Shown here: positions 1 through 8,755 of the stretch, in pieces
Position numbering within the stretch: position 1 is the first letter of the stretch
Layout of the letters: every line of letters starts with the position of its first letter
Assembly: GCA_019636235.1 (NCBI GenBank)
Contig: JAHBXW010000001.1
Coordinates: 620,001-684,000, forward strand
DNA: 64,000 nt
Direction: 5' to 3'
Origin: Planctomyces sp.
Lineage (GTDB): Bacteria; Planctomycetota; Planctomycetia; Planctomycetales; Planctomycetaceae
Notes under the pieces: generated by a model
Seen by the model: only the letters and a program-made list of their open reading frames with translations
What the model was told of the DNA's origin: nothing
The model's database searches: none
Translations under genes and position numbers: made by a program

Positions 1-1392
1 TATTCGCGATCGTCGCTGCAGGCCCCGCCGGCCCGCATCTGGCCCGGTCAGCCGCGACCCGATTCCGCCGCCCACGTGATGTTGACCGAACAGCATGCGG
101 GAGGCACGCAGAGCCTCGATCTCCCGCCGTTCACGGCCTTCATGTGGGTTCCGCTGCGCGGCACGCGGCACCCGATCGACGAGTTCTTCTCGGGACAGGC
201 TGACGACTACCGCGTGGTCGGCACGGAAACGGTCGAGGGGCGCGAGCTGACGATTGTCGACGTCATCCTGGCGACGGAATTTCAGAGCGGCGTCCAGGAG
301 GCCGATGGATCGGTCACCCTGACTCCGATGGTGAATCATTACCGAGCCTGGCTCGACCTGAGCCGCGGCGCTCTGCCGTTGACGCTGCATCGCTGGCAAA
401 GGCTGCAGGGATACGACCTGTCGGATGCCGACCGGAAGCAGCCCCAGAAAGTGACCACCGTCGCGGAAGTTCGCACGCTCGAGAACGGGGCGTTCTATCC
501 GGCGGCGACGGCCTGTGACGATTATCAGCTGGACCCGAAGGCATCGAATTTCACGCAGGAGCAATGGGCCGAGGTGCGGGAGGGCAAACGCACCGTGAAG
601 CAGGTCGTATTCGACCGGATGACCTGGATGTGCGACGTCGTCCGGACCGATTACCCCCACGATGACGCGTTCTTCGTGCTGAACTTCTCAAACGAACAGC
701 CGTTGTTCGACCTCGACGCCGGCAAGGCGGTGGGAGCGATTGAACAGCAGCCTCCCCTGCCCGTCGGGCAGCCAGCGCCGCCGCTGCAAACGGCGCGCTG
801 GGTGGACGGCGAGACGCGCCAACTTGAGGACTTTCGGGGCCAGGTCGTCCTGCTCGACTTCTGGGGCCTGTGGTGCGGTCCGTGCCGCGGCGCCGTCCCC
901 GCCAACAAGCTGCTTCAGGAGCGGTTCCAGGGGCAGCCGGTCGTGTTCATCAGCGTGCACACGGCCGGCGGAGATCCCGAGAAGCTCGCCGGCCGGATCG
1001 CGGAGTTCGCCCGCCAGCAGGAATGGAACTACCTCGCGGCGATCGACGCCGGGACGATGATCGAGAACTCGCAGACCTGTGCGGCGTACGGCGTGCAGGG
1101 CTTTCCGACGCACATGGTCATCGGCCGGGACGGCCGCGTGACGTTCAACAGCGGGCTGCCCCCCGCCGGGCTGGAGGACCTTTTCGGGAAGTCCTGCGAC
1201 GAGGCGACGCCGGAGGACGAAGCCCGGATGGAGGCTTTCCAGAAGGCGCAGTTCGAGGCCGCTGGGGAGACCTATCCGCCCGCGGAGGGTCTCAGCCAGG
1301 CGGAGCTTTCCGAGGTCCTGACGCGAGTGTCGGCATTCCACCTGACGCAGGAGATCGCAGCGGCGCTGGCCGCCGAACCGGCGCCGGAATGA
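1..1392 (+). CDS. TlpA-like thioredoxin-fold protein (5' truncated by window)
   Basis: The reading frame is open from base 1, so the true start lies upstream; the first ATG inside the window is at 76. The last ~190 residues are a redoxin/TlpA domain: a segment reading VVLLDFWGLWCGPC carries the CxxC redox pair (Cys 267 and 270 counting from the ATG at 76), followed by a cis-Pro region (GFPTHMVIGRDGRV). Known members are extracytoplasmic thiol-disulfide reductases or redoxins. The ~240 residues before it match no family I recognise and contain scattered acidic and aromatic residues. The upstream region may hold a signal peptide that is not visible here. It is followed by a 328-bp gap before ispE. 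The redoxin fold is secure; substrate and partner are unknown. Confidence 0.8.
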   Translation, partial: YSRSSLQAPPARIWPGQPRPDSAAHVMLTEQHAGGTQSLDLPPFTAFMWVPLRGTRHPIDEFFSGQADDYRVVGTETVEGRELTIVDVILATEFQSGVQEADGSVTLTPMVNHYRAWLDLSRGALPLTLHRWQRLQGYDLSDADRKQPQKVTTVAEVRTLENGAFYPAATACDDYQLDPKASNFTQEQWAEVREGKRTVKQVVFDRMTWMCDVVRTDYPHDDAFFVLNFSNEQPLFDLDAGKAVGAIEQQPPLPVGQPAPPLQTARWVDGETRQLEDFRGQVVLLDFWGLWCGPCRGAVPANKLLQERFQGQPVVFISVHTAGGDPEKLAGRIAEFARQQEWNYLAAIDAGTMIENSQTCAAYGVQGFPTHMVIGRDGRVTFNSGLPPAGLEDLFGKSCDEATPEDEARMEAFQKAQFEAAGETYPPAEGLSQAELSEVLTRVSAFHLTQEIAAALAAEPAPE

Positions 1393-1477
1393 CGGGCGGC
1401 CGGCCTCATTTCGAGCGGCCGAATGCCTCGCCCGTCAAGCACAATCCCGTGAAGAATTTCCGCCACAACGACACGTC

Positions 1478-1505
1478 TTGACACCGCTAGGGGGCAGCGT
1501 AGCAT
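1478..1505 (+). promoter_or_regulatory. Candidate sigma70-type promoter in the gap before ispE
   Basis: TTGACA at 1478-1483 and TAGCAT at 1500-1505, 16 bp apart, lie in the 328-bp space between the TlpA-like gene and ispE. The -35 is perfect and the -10 matches at four of six positions. It would give a leader of about 210 nt before ispE. I see no other gene or strong hairpin in 1393-1720. Confidence 0.35.
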
Positions 1506-1720
1506 TGCCGGACGTTCCGGGCGGGCGGAACACAGCGGCGATTCCACATCCAGCAATAGCGATGAGAACAGGCTGAAAGCGCGGCCTGGAGTTCGGGCAT
1601 CGCGCCCACGCCGGATTGGCAGTGGCCCGTGCGCAGCGAATCCGCGGCACGGCAGACCGACCCCGTTGCGACAGCATCGCGTGTTGCGCACCACGAGCAT
1701 ACAGACAGGAAGTGACACGG

Positions 1721-2617
1721 ATGCGGTTCCGACGATCCGGGCCGTCCCTTGTCATCGACACCCCTGCCAAACTGAACCTGCACCTCGAGGTTCTGGGCAG
1801 GCGGCCGGACGGCTTTCATGAGCTGGAAACCGTAATGGTTTCAGTTGGCCTGTTCGACACGCTGGTGATCACGCCGGCTGACGAACGGATCGAACTGAGC
1901 TGTCAGGCGGACGGTGCATTCGCGGGTCAGCCGCTTCCGCCCTCCGACGCCCGCAACCTGGTCCTGCGGAGTGCGGAACTGCTGCGGGAGCTGACGGGCC
2001 ATCGCGAAGGGGCCTCCTTGGCGCTCGTCAAACGCATTCCTCTGGAAGCGGGGCTGGGGGGCGGATCGAGCAACGCCGCTGCGGCGCTGGTCGGCCTGAA
2101 CCGGGTCTGGAAACTGGGGCTGACGGGGGAGGAGCTGCATGCCGCGGCCGCGCGGCTGGGCAGCGATGTGAACTTCTTTCTGGATTCCGCGCCGCTGGCG
2201 GTCTGCCGGGGACGCGGCGAACAGGTGCGCCGCTCGCCCCTGATCGGCCCCTTGTGGTTCGTGATCGTCAAGCCGCCGGTCGGACTGTCGACCGCGGCCG
2301 TGTTCGGCCGTTACGCGGGCCTGGCGAGTCCGGCGCGGTCGCCGGAAGGGTTGATCGCCGGGGCCGCCGCAGGCAACGCCGCGGAATGCGGCCGCTGGAT
2401 GTTCAACGCCCTCGAGCGTCCGTCGCGCGAGTTGTCGCCGATCGTCGCCCGGACGCTGGATCAGATGCGCGAGGAGGATGTGGCCGGCTGCGCGATGACA
2501 GGCAGCGGGGCGGCGTGCTTCGCACTCTGCCGCAGTCGCGAACACGCGGAGCGGATCGGGCGACGGCTCCGCGGCCGCGTCCCGGGACGGGTGTACGTCG
2601 TCAGAACCACGGTATGA
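1721..2617 (+). CDS. ispE: 4-diphosphocytidyl-2-C-methyl-D-erythritol kinase
   Basis: GHMP kinase of the MEP isoprenoid pathway; it phosphorylates the 2-hydroxyl of CDP-methylerythritol using ATP. The N-terminus has the family signature PAKLNLHLEVLGRRPDGFHEL (residues 15-35), then the ATP-binding glycine/serine loop PLEAGLGGGSSNAAA (107-121), a SDVNFFL segment, and the C-terminal GSGAACFAL motif. At 298 aa it fits the usual 280-300. The ATG at 1721 is chosen because it is preceded by AGGAAGTGA and begins just before the conserved region; upstream in-frame codons add sequence without family similarity. spoVG follows 120 bp downstream, the same ispE-spoVG neighbourhood known in Firmicutes. Confidence 0.95.
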   Translation: MRFRRSGPSLVIDTPAKLNLHLEVLGRRPDGFHELETVMVSVGLFDTLVITPADERIELSCQADGAFAGQPLPPSDARNLVLRSAELLRELTGHREGASLALVKRIPLEAGLGGGSSNAAAALVGLNRVWKLGLTGEELHAAAARLGSDVNFFLDSAPLAVCRGRGEQVRRSPLIGPLWFVIVKPPVGLSTAAVFGRYAGLASPARSPEGLIAGAAAGNAAECGRWMFNALERPSRELSPIVARTLDQMREEDVAGCAMTGSGAACFALCRSREHAERIGRRLRGRVPGRVYVVRTTV

Positions 2618-2737
2618 AGGAGGACGATCCCGCGGCGAGGACAACCAGGATTTCCCCCGTCGGAAACGCCGGCGGGCCTCAGGGAACGACATGTCACGGC
2701 GGTCCATGGATCGCCGGAGCGCAGGGAGGAGTCAGCA

Positions 2738-3385
2738 ATGGACGTGACCGAAGTTCGCATCAAACTCATGCACGATCCCCAGGATCGGTTGCTGGCATTC
2801 TGTTCGCTGACCTTCGACGGCTGCTTCGTCATTCGCGATCTGAAGATCATCCGCGGCACGAAAGGGGCGTTCGTGGCGATGCCCAGCCGCAAGCTGACCG
2901 ACCGCTGCGCGCGATGCGGCGGCAAGAACACGCTGCGTTCCGCGTATTGCAATCATTGCGGGCGGAAGTTGACGGATTCGCGGGCCGTGCGGATGGCGGA
3001 CGGCCGCGCCAAGCTGTACGCGGACATCGCGCACCCCATCAATTCGGAATGCCGGGATCAGATTCAGGCCCGCGTCATCGAGGCCTATGACCAGGAAGTG
3101 ATTCTCGCCCAGCAGCCGGGATACGTCTGCCACTACGACGACTACGGAGACGACTACGACCCGGGCGACGCGGGCTTCTACGACGAGCCGGGGGTCGACG
3201 TGCGACACCATCCGCGTCCGCCGCTGCAGCGTTCCGGGGGCGGGAGCCTGCGCGTGGACTCGGGAGATGAGCCGGCCGCGCCGCCGCATGGCGAGGAAAC
3301 GCGCCGACGGACCCCCGCCAGCGGCAATGGCGGCGGCGGCGAACCACGCCAGGATGCGAACGCGTTCGGAGACGGCGTGCTGTAG
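2738..3385 (+). CDS. spoVG: SpoVG family protein with zinc-ribbon insertion
   Basis: The first 50 residues ([10 protein letters not shown]..., [23 protein letters not shown]) and the later [15 protein letters not shown] segment are the two halves of SpoVG, a small RNA/DNA-binding regulator. Between them sits an insert of about 35 residues with four cysteines (C57, C60, C71, C74: CxxC-x10-CxxC), which looks like a zinc ribbon. The canonical protein is about 95 aa; this one is 215 aa, with a long acidic/tyrosine-rich and then basic, proline-rich tail. A strong Shine-Dalgarno (GGGAGGAG) precedes the ATG. It lies downstream of ispE, so co-transcription is plausible. Family assignment is firm; the zinc role is inferred from the cysteine spacing. 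Confidence 0.88.
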   Translation: MDVTEVRIKLMHDPQDRLLAFCSLTFDGCFVIRDLKIIRGTKGAFVAMPSRKLTDRCARCGGKNTLRSAYCNHCGRKLTDSRAVRMADGRAKLYADIAHPINSECRDQIQARVIEAYDQEVILAQQPGYVCHYDDYGDDYDPGDAGFYDEPGVDVRHHPRPPLQRSGGGSLRVDSGDEPAAPPHGEETRRRTPASGNGGGGEPRQDANAFGDGVL

Positions 3386-3445
3386 GCCGCTCGCCGATGG
3401 TCCCGGAACGCACCACCAGCGGCGGGTGATCGCCGCGGGCCACGT

Positions 3446-4105
3446 TCAGCGCGCGGCGGACGCCAGCGCGCCCAGCGATTTCAGGAGCTCCCGCGTTTCG
3501 GCAAGCGGCAGCCCCACCACATTGCTGAGGCTGCCCTCGACGCGCTCCACGAACAGGCTCGCCAGCCCCTGCAACGCGTAGCCGCCCGCCTTGCCCCAGG
3601 GCTCATCGCTCGACAGATACCAGTCCAGCCAGTCCCTGTGACGCGCCGAGAACGTCACCTGCGTCCGTACCGCACAGGCGCGGACCATCCCGGCCGGACT
3701 GGATGCGGCGACCGCCGTCAGCGCCGTATGCGTCCGCCCGAAATAGAACCTCTCAAACCAGCCGCGCACGACTTCCACTCCCGCGGGCCTCTCCGGCGGC
3801 TGGCCCAGCACCACCAGCCCCTCCTGAGCCACCTCCCCGCCGACGATCACAGTATCCGCGGCCAGCACGAAGCCCGGCCCCCGCAGGGCCGCCACCGCCG
3901 CACGCTTCGCCTCCGCGATGGACAACGCCTGCGATTCAATGGCCGGCAGCGTCGTCAGCCCCTCGAATCCCGGCTCGGCCGACGATGCGGGCGGACACAC
4001 CACAATCCGTGCGGGCGGAACCAGCAGCGACAACAGCTCCAGCCGCCGCGGCGACCGAGACGCCAGAACGATCGGAGCAGGCGCTGGCGGTGAACCGTGC
4101 GGCAT
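3446..4105 (-). CDS. maf: Maf-like nucleotide pyrophosphatase
   Basis: Maf/HAM1-related enzyme; family members hydrolyse non-canonical or modified nucleoside triphosphates (dTTP/UTP or m7GTP types). The start shows IVLASRSPRRLELL (the S-x-SPRR signature), then VLAADTVIVGG, GQPPERP, and near the C-terminus EPWGKAGGYALQG, FVERVEGSLSNVVGLPL. At 219 aa it has family length. The ATG at 4105 is used because the conserved S-R-S-P-R-R lies about 15 residues in; an in-frame upstream extension would overlap metF. It begins 14 bp after metF ends, so the two form a minus-strand operon. It converges on spoVG with about 60 bp between stops. I cannot assign the nucleotide specificity. Confidence 0.9.
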   Translation of the reverse strand: MPHGSPPAPAPIVLASRSPRRLELLSLLVPPARIVVCPPASSAEPGFEGLTTLPAIESQALSIAEAKRAAVAALRGPGFVLAADTVIVGGEVAQEGLVVLGQPPERPAGVEVVRGWFERFYFGRTHTALTAVAASSPAGMVRACAVRTQVTFSARHRDWLDWYLSSDEPWGKAGGYALQGLASLFVERVEGSLSNVVGLPLAETRELLKSLGALASAAR

Positions 4106-4119
4106 GGGCCCGTGGGGGG

Positions 4120-5022
4120 TCAGGCGCTGGCTTCCGCCGGCCGGGCGTTCAGCGCATCGAGGATGCGCTGGCATGCCGACGACGAATTCAAGGCGTAGAA
4201 ATGAATGCCCGGAACGCCGGCGTCGATCAGTTCCTGACACTGCCGGATTGCAAACTCGACGCCGATGTCGAGCTGCGCGGCGAGGTCGTCCTTGGCGGCT
4301 TCAAGATTCGCGGCCAGTTCTAAAGGGATGATGGCCCCGCACATCGACGTGATGCGCCGGATCCGCCCGAACTCGACGATCGGCATGATGCCGGGCACGA
4401 TCGGCACGCGAATGCCGGCCGCGTCGCACGCGTCCCGGAACTGGAAGAAGCTGCGATTGCCGAAGAACAACTGGGTGAACACGGCGTCGGCGCCGGCGTC
4501 GATCTTTCGCTTCAGATGTGCCAGATCGCTCGGCAGGTCCGCCGCCTCTGGGTGTTTCTCGGGATATCCGGCGACGCCGATTCCCACCTCGGGCAGCCGT
4601 CGACGGATCAGCGAGACGAGTTCGTTCGCATGCGCCAACCCGCCGGCGACCTGCCGGAACGTCGTCTCGCCCCGGGGGGGATCGCCGCGAAGCGCCATGA
4701 AGTTGCTGATGCCCGCGGCCTGCGCGTAGTCCAGCCAGTCCTCGAGTTCCGGCGTCGTCGAACCGACGCAGGTGAAGTGCGCCGTGGCGGGAACCTGAAA
4801 CCGCCGCTGAATCTCCTGGCAGAGTTCAACGGTCCGAGTCCGAGTGCTGCCCCCCGCGCCGTACGTGCAGGAAATGAACGCGGGCTGATAGGGCGCCAGC
4901 CGGCTCAGGTTCTCCCACAACAGGTCGTCCGAGGAGGGCGACTTCGGAGGGAAGATTTCGATCGACAGGCAGAACGGCCGCTGCTGAAACAGCGTTTTCA
5001 AAGGCATCGACACTGGATTCAT
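4120..5022 (-). CDS. metF: 5,10-methylenetetrahydrofolate reductase
   Basis: Flavoprotein that reduces methylenetetrahydrofolate to methyltetrahydrofolate for methionine synthesis. Motifs: [10 protein letters not shown] near the N-terminus (with the catalytic Glu), [65 protein letters not shown], and GIHFYALN near the end. At 300 aa it matches the bacterial enzyme. The ATG at 5022 is taken; a second ATG at 5007 is equally possible since neither has a strong Shine-Dalgarno. It is upstream of maf by 14 bp and downstream of the large membrane/TPR gene by 39 bp, all on the minus strand. Confidence 0.94.
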   Translation of the reverse strand: MNPVSMPLKTLFQQRPFCLSIEIFPPKSPSSDDLLWENLSRLAPYQPAFISCTYGAGGSTRTRTVELCQEIQRRFQVPATAHFTCVGSTTPELEDWLDYAQAAGISNFMALRGDPPRGETTFRQVAGGLAHANELVSLIRRRLPEVGIGVAGYPEKHPEAADLPSDLAHLKRKIDAGADAVFTQLFFGNRSFFQFRDACDAAGIRVPIVPGIMPIVEFGRIRRITSMCGAIIPLELAANLEAAKDDLAAQLDIGVEFAIRQCQELIDAGVPGIHFYALNSSSACQRILDALNARPAEASA

Positions 5023-5061
5023 CCGACAGCGACGTCAGGGCGGGCGGCGGGAAAGGACTGA

Positions 5062-8000
5062 TTACTGGGATTCGGCGGGGGACGGCGCCGCGGATGAATC
5101 CGGACGCTCCGCGTCCGCGGGCGGCGCCGCATCGGGCAGTGCGGATTCTGGCGGCGGCTCCTCGACGGATTCGGCCGAAGGAGATTCCTCAGCGGGCGCC
5201 TCCGCGGGGGGATCGCCCGGGGACTCTTGCGGAGACTCCGCGTCCGGGGTCGCCGCTTCGGTCGACTCGTCGGAGACGGGATCGTCCGCGAACATCCCGC
5301 TCCAGATCGGGATCTGGACTCCGGGGCCCTCAATCGGCAGCGATTCGCCGGTCTGCAGGTAGTGGTAGTACACAATCAGCGGACGAAACGCCGAATCAGG
5401 CGCGGCCGACAACGCCTCGGAGAGATCGGCCCGAGCCCGGCTCAGCCGCCCCTGCTGCAATTCAATCAGGGCCCGCTGAAACAGCAGCAGCGACTGCTGA
5501 TCGGGGAACGAGTACAGGGCCTCCAGAGCGCTCCGGGCGCGGGACGCCGCGAACAGCTGCTGCTTGAGCGGGACGCCCGAAATCAGCGGCGAGCCATCGA
5601 GCAGCGAGCGCAGCCGGGACACCGCGAGTTCATCGAGTTCCTGGCTGAACAGTTCCACCGTCCGCGAGTAGTTCCCATTGGCGACGTTGGCATACGCGGT
5701 GGTGACGCGCCACACGGAATCCAGTTCCGTCCCGGACTGCACATACGCCGCCATCCCTTCCAGCCGTTCCCAGGCCTCCTCCGTCCGGCCGACCGCCATC
5801 ATGAGCTGCGCCTGCACCAGCGACGCCACGGGATTCTGCACGAGATCGGTCTCGTGGTCGTTGATCGTCTGCAGCGCCAGTTCCGGGCAGCCGGCCTGCA
5901 TCGCCGCCTGCGCGACGGCCACTGGATCGGCCCCCTTGTCCAACTGCTCGCGGACCTGCTCGGCGATCTTCGGCAGGTCCTCGTTGAGCTGCCGGTACAA
6001 CTGGCGGTTCGCATCGCGGGCCGCGGCGTAGTTCGGATCAGAAGGCAGCAGCGCGGTCCAGCGCCCCGTCTGCCGGTTCAGTTCCTTGAGGTGCTGAAAC
6101 GCGACGTCGCGATAATTCAGGCTGACGAGATACTGGGCCAGCTCCTCGTGCAGCACGGCCTTGTTCGCGGCCGTCATGAGAGCGGCGTTGAATGCGGCGA
6201 GAATCTCGGCCGTCCGCAGATCGCTGCTGTAGTTCTGCCCCAGTTGCGCGAAGAACGCCCGTTCCTGGGACAGCATCGAGTAACACGTCAACGCGATGAG
6301 ATGATGGATTCTCGCGAGGTTGGGATCATCCCGGAGGGCGCGGCGGGCCTCGCGGATGGCGAGCATGCGGAGCGCGATTCCGGCCTCAGACGCGGCCTGC
6401 GGATTCGCCAGCTGCTGGGGCAGCGCGCTCGACAGAAACGCGTAGTGCATGGCGAGCTGGCCGCTCTCCGGCAACCACGGCTCGGGCTGGATCAGCCACT
6501 TCTCGTAAGTTGTGAGTTCCCGGGGCCAGATCGCCAGGCCCTCCGGGGGAGCGACATCCGCGCCGCGAAACGCCTGCGTCAGGAATCTCGTCCCCGGCTG
6601 CTGATCGACATAGGCCCGCAACTCCGGCCCGGCCCCGGCGTCGAACCGGCACATTTCCGCGGCGGCCGCCTGTATGCGCGTCAACCGCAGCTCCGGGTTC
6701 ATCAGGAACCGCAGCAGCAGGTCGTATTTGCCGGGGTCCTCGCCCGTCAGCCGAACCAGCAGCCGCGTCAACTGATAGTCGTCGAACGTCTTCCGCCACA
6801 CATCGGGACGCCCCGCGCGGGGGTTGGACTCCGACGCCGGCATGAACGCGAAATACGTGTCTCGATGCACGTCCAGCAGGTTCTCAGGCCCCTGCGCGTA
6901 CATCGCCAGCCGGGAATCGACAAACGGCTTCTGCCCCAGCCAGATCAGAATGTCCCCGTGTTCCACTCGCCCGTTGAACGGCCGGTCATCGAACGTCCCG
7001 TCGATCAGCTTCGCGTAGCTGGAAACCGCCGTGCGGAGCCGCCAGTCCAGTCCCATGCCCAGCCGACGGCCGGCCGGCCCGGTCAATGCGCCGTTTAGCA
7101 TCAGATAGGCCAGGCCGAACATGCCGAACACCGTTACGGCACGGCCGCCGCGAGAGAACAGCAACTCCGTCCAGGCAATCGAATACGTCTGCCGGAACGT
7201 CCGTGCGTACCAGGCCTGCGCGTTCAACCCCGCAATGACGGCATTCACGATCGCAGCCGCCGGCAGCAGATGTCCCCGCGCCGCCGCCAGTCCGTTGACG
7301 AACAGCCACAACAGCGCCCAGCCCGCGTGGAACTGCCGAACGTTGAGCAGCAGCGCCAGGAGCGCGACGCCGGCCAGCGACAGGCCCACGATCGCATGCA
7401 CATCCAGCAACGACCAGAAGGGAGCGCCGGACATCGGCTGCCACATCCAGGGGAAGTGCGGCCCCAGGCCGGTATAGGTCGCGATCTCCGGGTACTCAAT
7501 CGCGAACTGGACGTACGGCGATTTCAGGACGTGCCAGTGAAACGGATGAATCAGCGCGGCGATCGTCGCTGCCCCCGCCGCCATCGCCAGCGACCGCGGC
7601 AAAATTCCCGCGCCCGCCGTTTCGCCCTGCCGCAGCCAGTGGCCCAGCGCGAACAGCCAGACGATCGCCAGGCCGATCCACGCGCGGGGGTCGACATTGC
7701 TCCACAGGAAGAAGCCGATTCCCAGCCGCAGCATCAACCGGGGGTCCCCCTGCTGCACGGCCCGCTGCAGGGTTCGCAGTAGCCAGGCGAGGCCCAGGAT
7801 CGTCAAAACGTCCGGTCCGGCCGCGAGCCAGGGAAACGCCGCCACCAGGGCCGCCCCGCCGGCAATCGAACTCCACCAGGTCGGCGCCCCGGGACGGGAC
7901 GTGCGCCCCAGCAGCCAGAACGCCAATGCCGCAACGACGGCCGCCCACACCGTCAGCATTCGATCCCCGCCCAGGGAATGCAGCACGGACAAGACGATGT

Positions 8001-8397
8001 CGCCGGCCCAACTCAAATTAACCCAGGGATGGTTCGTCGCAGAGTTCGAAAATACGTCGGTCCGGGGAGGCAGGATCCCGTGCGACGTCAGGTATTCGCC
8101 CGTCCGCACCTTTACGAGGACGGACGAATCCGCCAGGTGCGTCCAGCCCAGCAAAAGCGCCAGCAGGACCACCGCGCCGCGCAGCACGATGTCCCCGCGG
8201 ATGGCTTCCTCCTCGACGAGTTCCGGCGTGAGCGGCTCGTACTCGGGCAGTTCGTCCTGTGGGGGCTGTGTTTCGTCCGGCGGCGGCGCGGGGGGCGCGT
8301 TGCTCGCGGGCGGCGCGGCCCCTTCCAGGGGCGTGCCGGGAACGGAAGGGGCGTCGGGCGCCGGATTCGGCCCCGGGCGGTCAGTGGCGTCGGACAC
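5062..8397 (-). CDS. Large GT-C-like integral membrane protein with TPR-like C-terminal half
   Basis: 1,111 aa starting at GTG. Residues 1-60 are Pro/Ala-rich and cytoplasmic-looking. Residues ~65-460 contain about ten hydrophobic segments. The segment [25 protein letters not shown] resembles the first extracytoplasmic loop of GT-C glycosyltransferases and their relatives (D-x-FS...PW...W). Residues ~600-1010 are helical with repeated Ala/Leu pairs typical of TPR-like arrays, such as [25 protein letters not shown] and [17 protein letters not shown]. The last ~90 residues are a Glu/Pro/Ser tail. Known planctomycete genomes carry such membrane-TPR fusions without assigned function. Catalytic activity is not shown. 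It is first in the minus-strand run with metF and maf. Confidence 0.6.
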   Translation of the reverse strand: MSDATDRPGPNPAPDAPSVPGTPLEGAAPPASNAPPAPPPDETQPPQDELPEYEPLTPELVEEEAIRGDIVLRGAVVLLALLLGWTHLADSSVLVKVRTGEYLTSHGILPPRTDVFSNSATNHPWVNLSWAGDIVLSVLHSLGGDRMLTVWAAVVAALAFWLLGRTSRPGAPTWWSSIAGGAALVAAFPWLAAGPDVLTILGLAWLLRTLQRAVQQGDPRLMLRLGIGFFLWSNVDPRAWIGLAIVWLFALGHWLRQGETAGAGILPRSLAMAAGAATIAALIHPFHWHVLKSPYVQFAIEYPEIATYTGLGPHFPWMWQPMSGAPFWSLLDVHAIVGLSLAGVALLALLLNVRQFHAGWALLWLFVNGLAAARGHLLPAAAIVNAVIAGLNAQAWYARTFRQTYSIAWTELLFSRGGRAVTVFGMFGLAYLMLNGALTGPAGRRLGMGLDWRLRTAVSSYAKLIDGTFDDRPFNGRVEHGDILIWLGQKPFVDSRLAMYAQGPENLLDVHRDTYFAFMPASESNPRAGRPDVWRKTFDDYQLTRLLVRLTGEDPGKYDLLLRFLMNPELRLTRIQAAAAEMCRFDAGAGPELRAYVDQQPGTRFLTQAFRGADVAPPEGLAIWPRELTTYEKWLIQPEPWLPESGQLAMHYAFLSSALPQQLANPQAASEAGIALRMLAIREARRALRDDPNLARIHHLIALTCYSMLSQERAFFAQLGQNYSSDLRTAEILAAFNAALMTAANKAVLHEELAQYLVSLNYRDVAFQHLKELNRQTGRWTALLPSDPNYAAARDANRQLYRQLNEDLPKIAEQVREQLDKGADPVAVAQAAMQAGCPELALQTINDHETDLVQNPVASLVQAQLMMAVGRTEEAWERLEGMAAYVQSGTELDSVWRVTTAYANVANGNYSRTVELFSQELDELAVSRLRSLLDGSPLISGVPLKQQLFAASRARSALEALYSFPDQQSLLLFQRALIELQQGRLSRARADLSEALSAAPDSAFRPLIVYYHYLQTGESLPIEGPGVQIPIWSGMFADDPVSDESTEAATPDAESPQESPGDPPAEAPAEESPSAESVEEPPPESALPDAAPPADAERPDSSAAPSPAESQ

Positions 8398-8755
8398 GAG
8401 TGCTCAGGAACGTGCGGTGACGGGAAAGCGGATGATCATAAAACAGCACGGGGCCGCGACATCGGAAAACCGCTTCGAGTCGCAAGAAATTCCCGGAATG
8501 AAAGGCTTTGCGAATGCTAAAGGCGGACGGAGAAGAGAATCAAGCAGCCCGCCGAATGTGGCCTGGACCGACGCCCGCGGGGCCGCTCCGGGGTGGCTTG
8601 CATTCTCCCTTCGCTTCCGCGAAGAACCGTGGAGCGATGATCGCGAGGCTGCCGGGCGTCGGAGGCCGGTTCCCGCGCGGGTGCTGACCGGCGGGACGGG
8701 CGGCGAAAATTGGCGGATTCGCCGGGGGATGCGCCCCCGGTCAGGGAGAGCTGGC
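8398..8755. other. Divergent intergenic region between the membrane/TPR gene and purL
   Basis: These 358 bp separate two divergently transcribed genes and must hold both promoters. I see no convincing -35/-10 pair, hairpin or riboswitch-like fold. The only clear signal is the purL Shine-Dalgarno (AGGGAGAG, just before 8756). Confidence 0.5.

Noticed and set aside
5227-7098. 623-aa plus-strand frame opposite the membrane/TPR gene
   Set aside because: Arg/His/Pro-rich shadow of the real minus-strand gene, typical of high-GC DNA.
7697-8755. Long N-terminal extension of PurL
   Set aside because: The open frame overlaps the start region of the divergent membrane gene and has no similarity; the ATG at 8756 has a strong ribosome-binding site.
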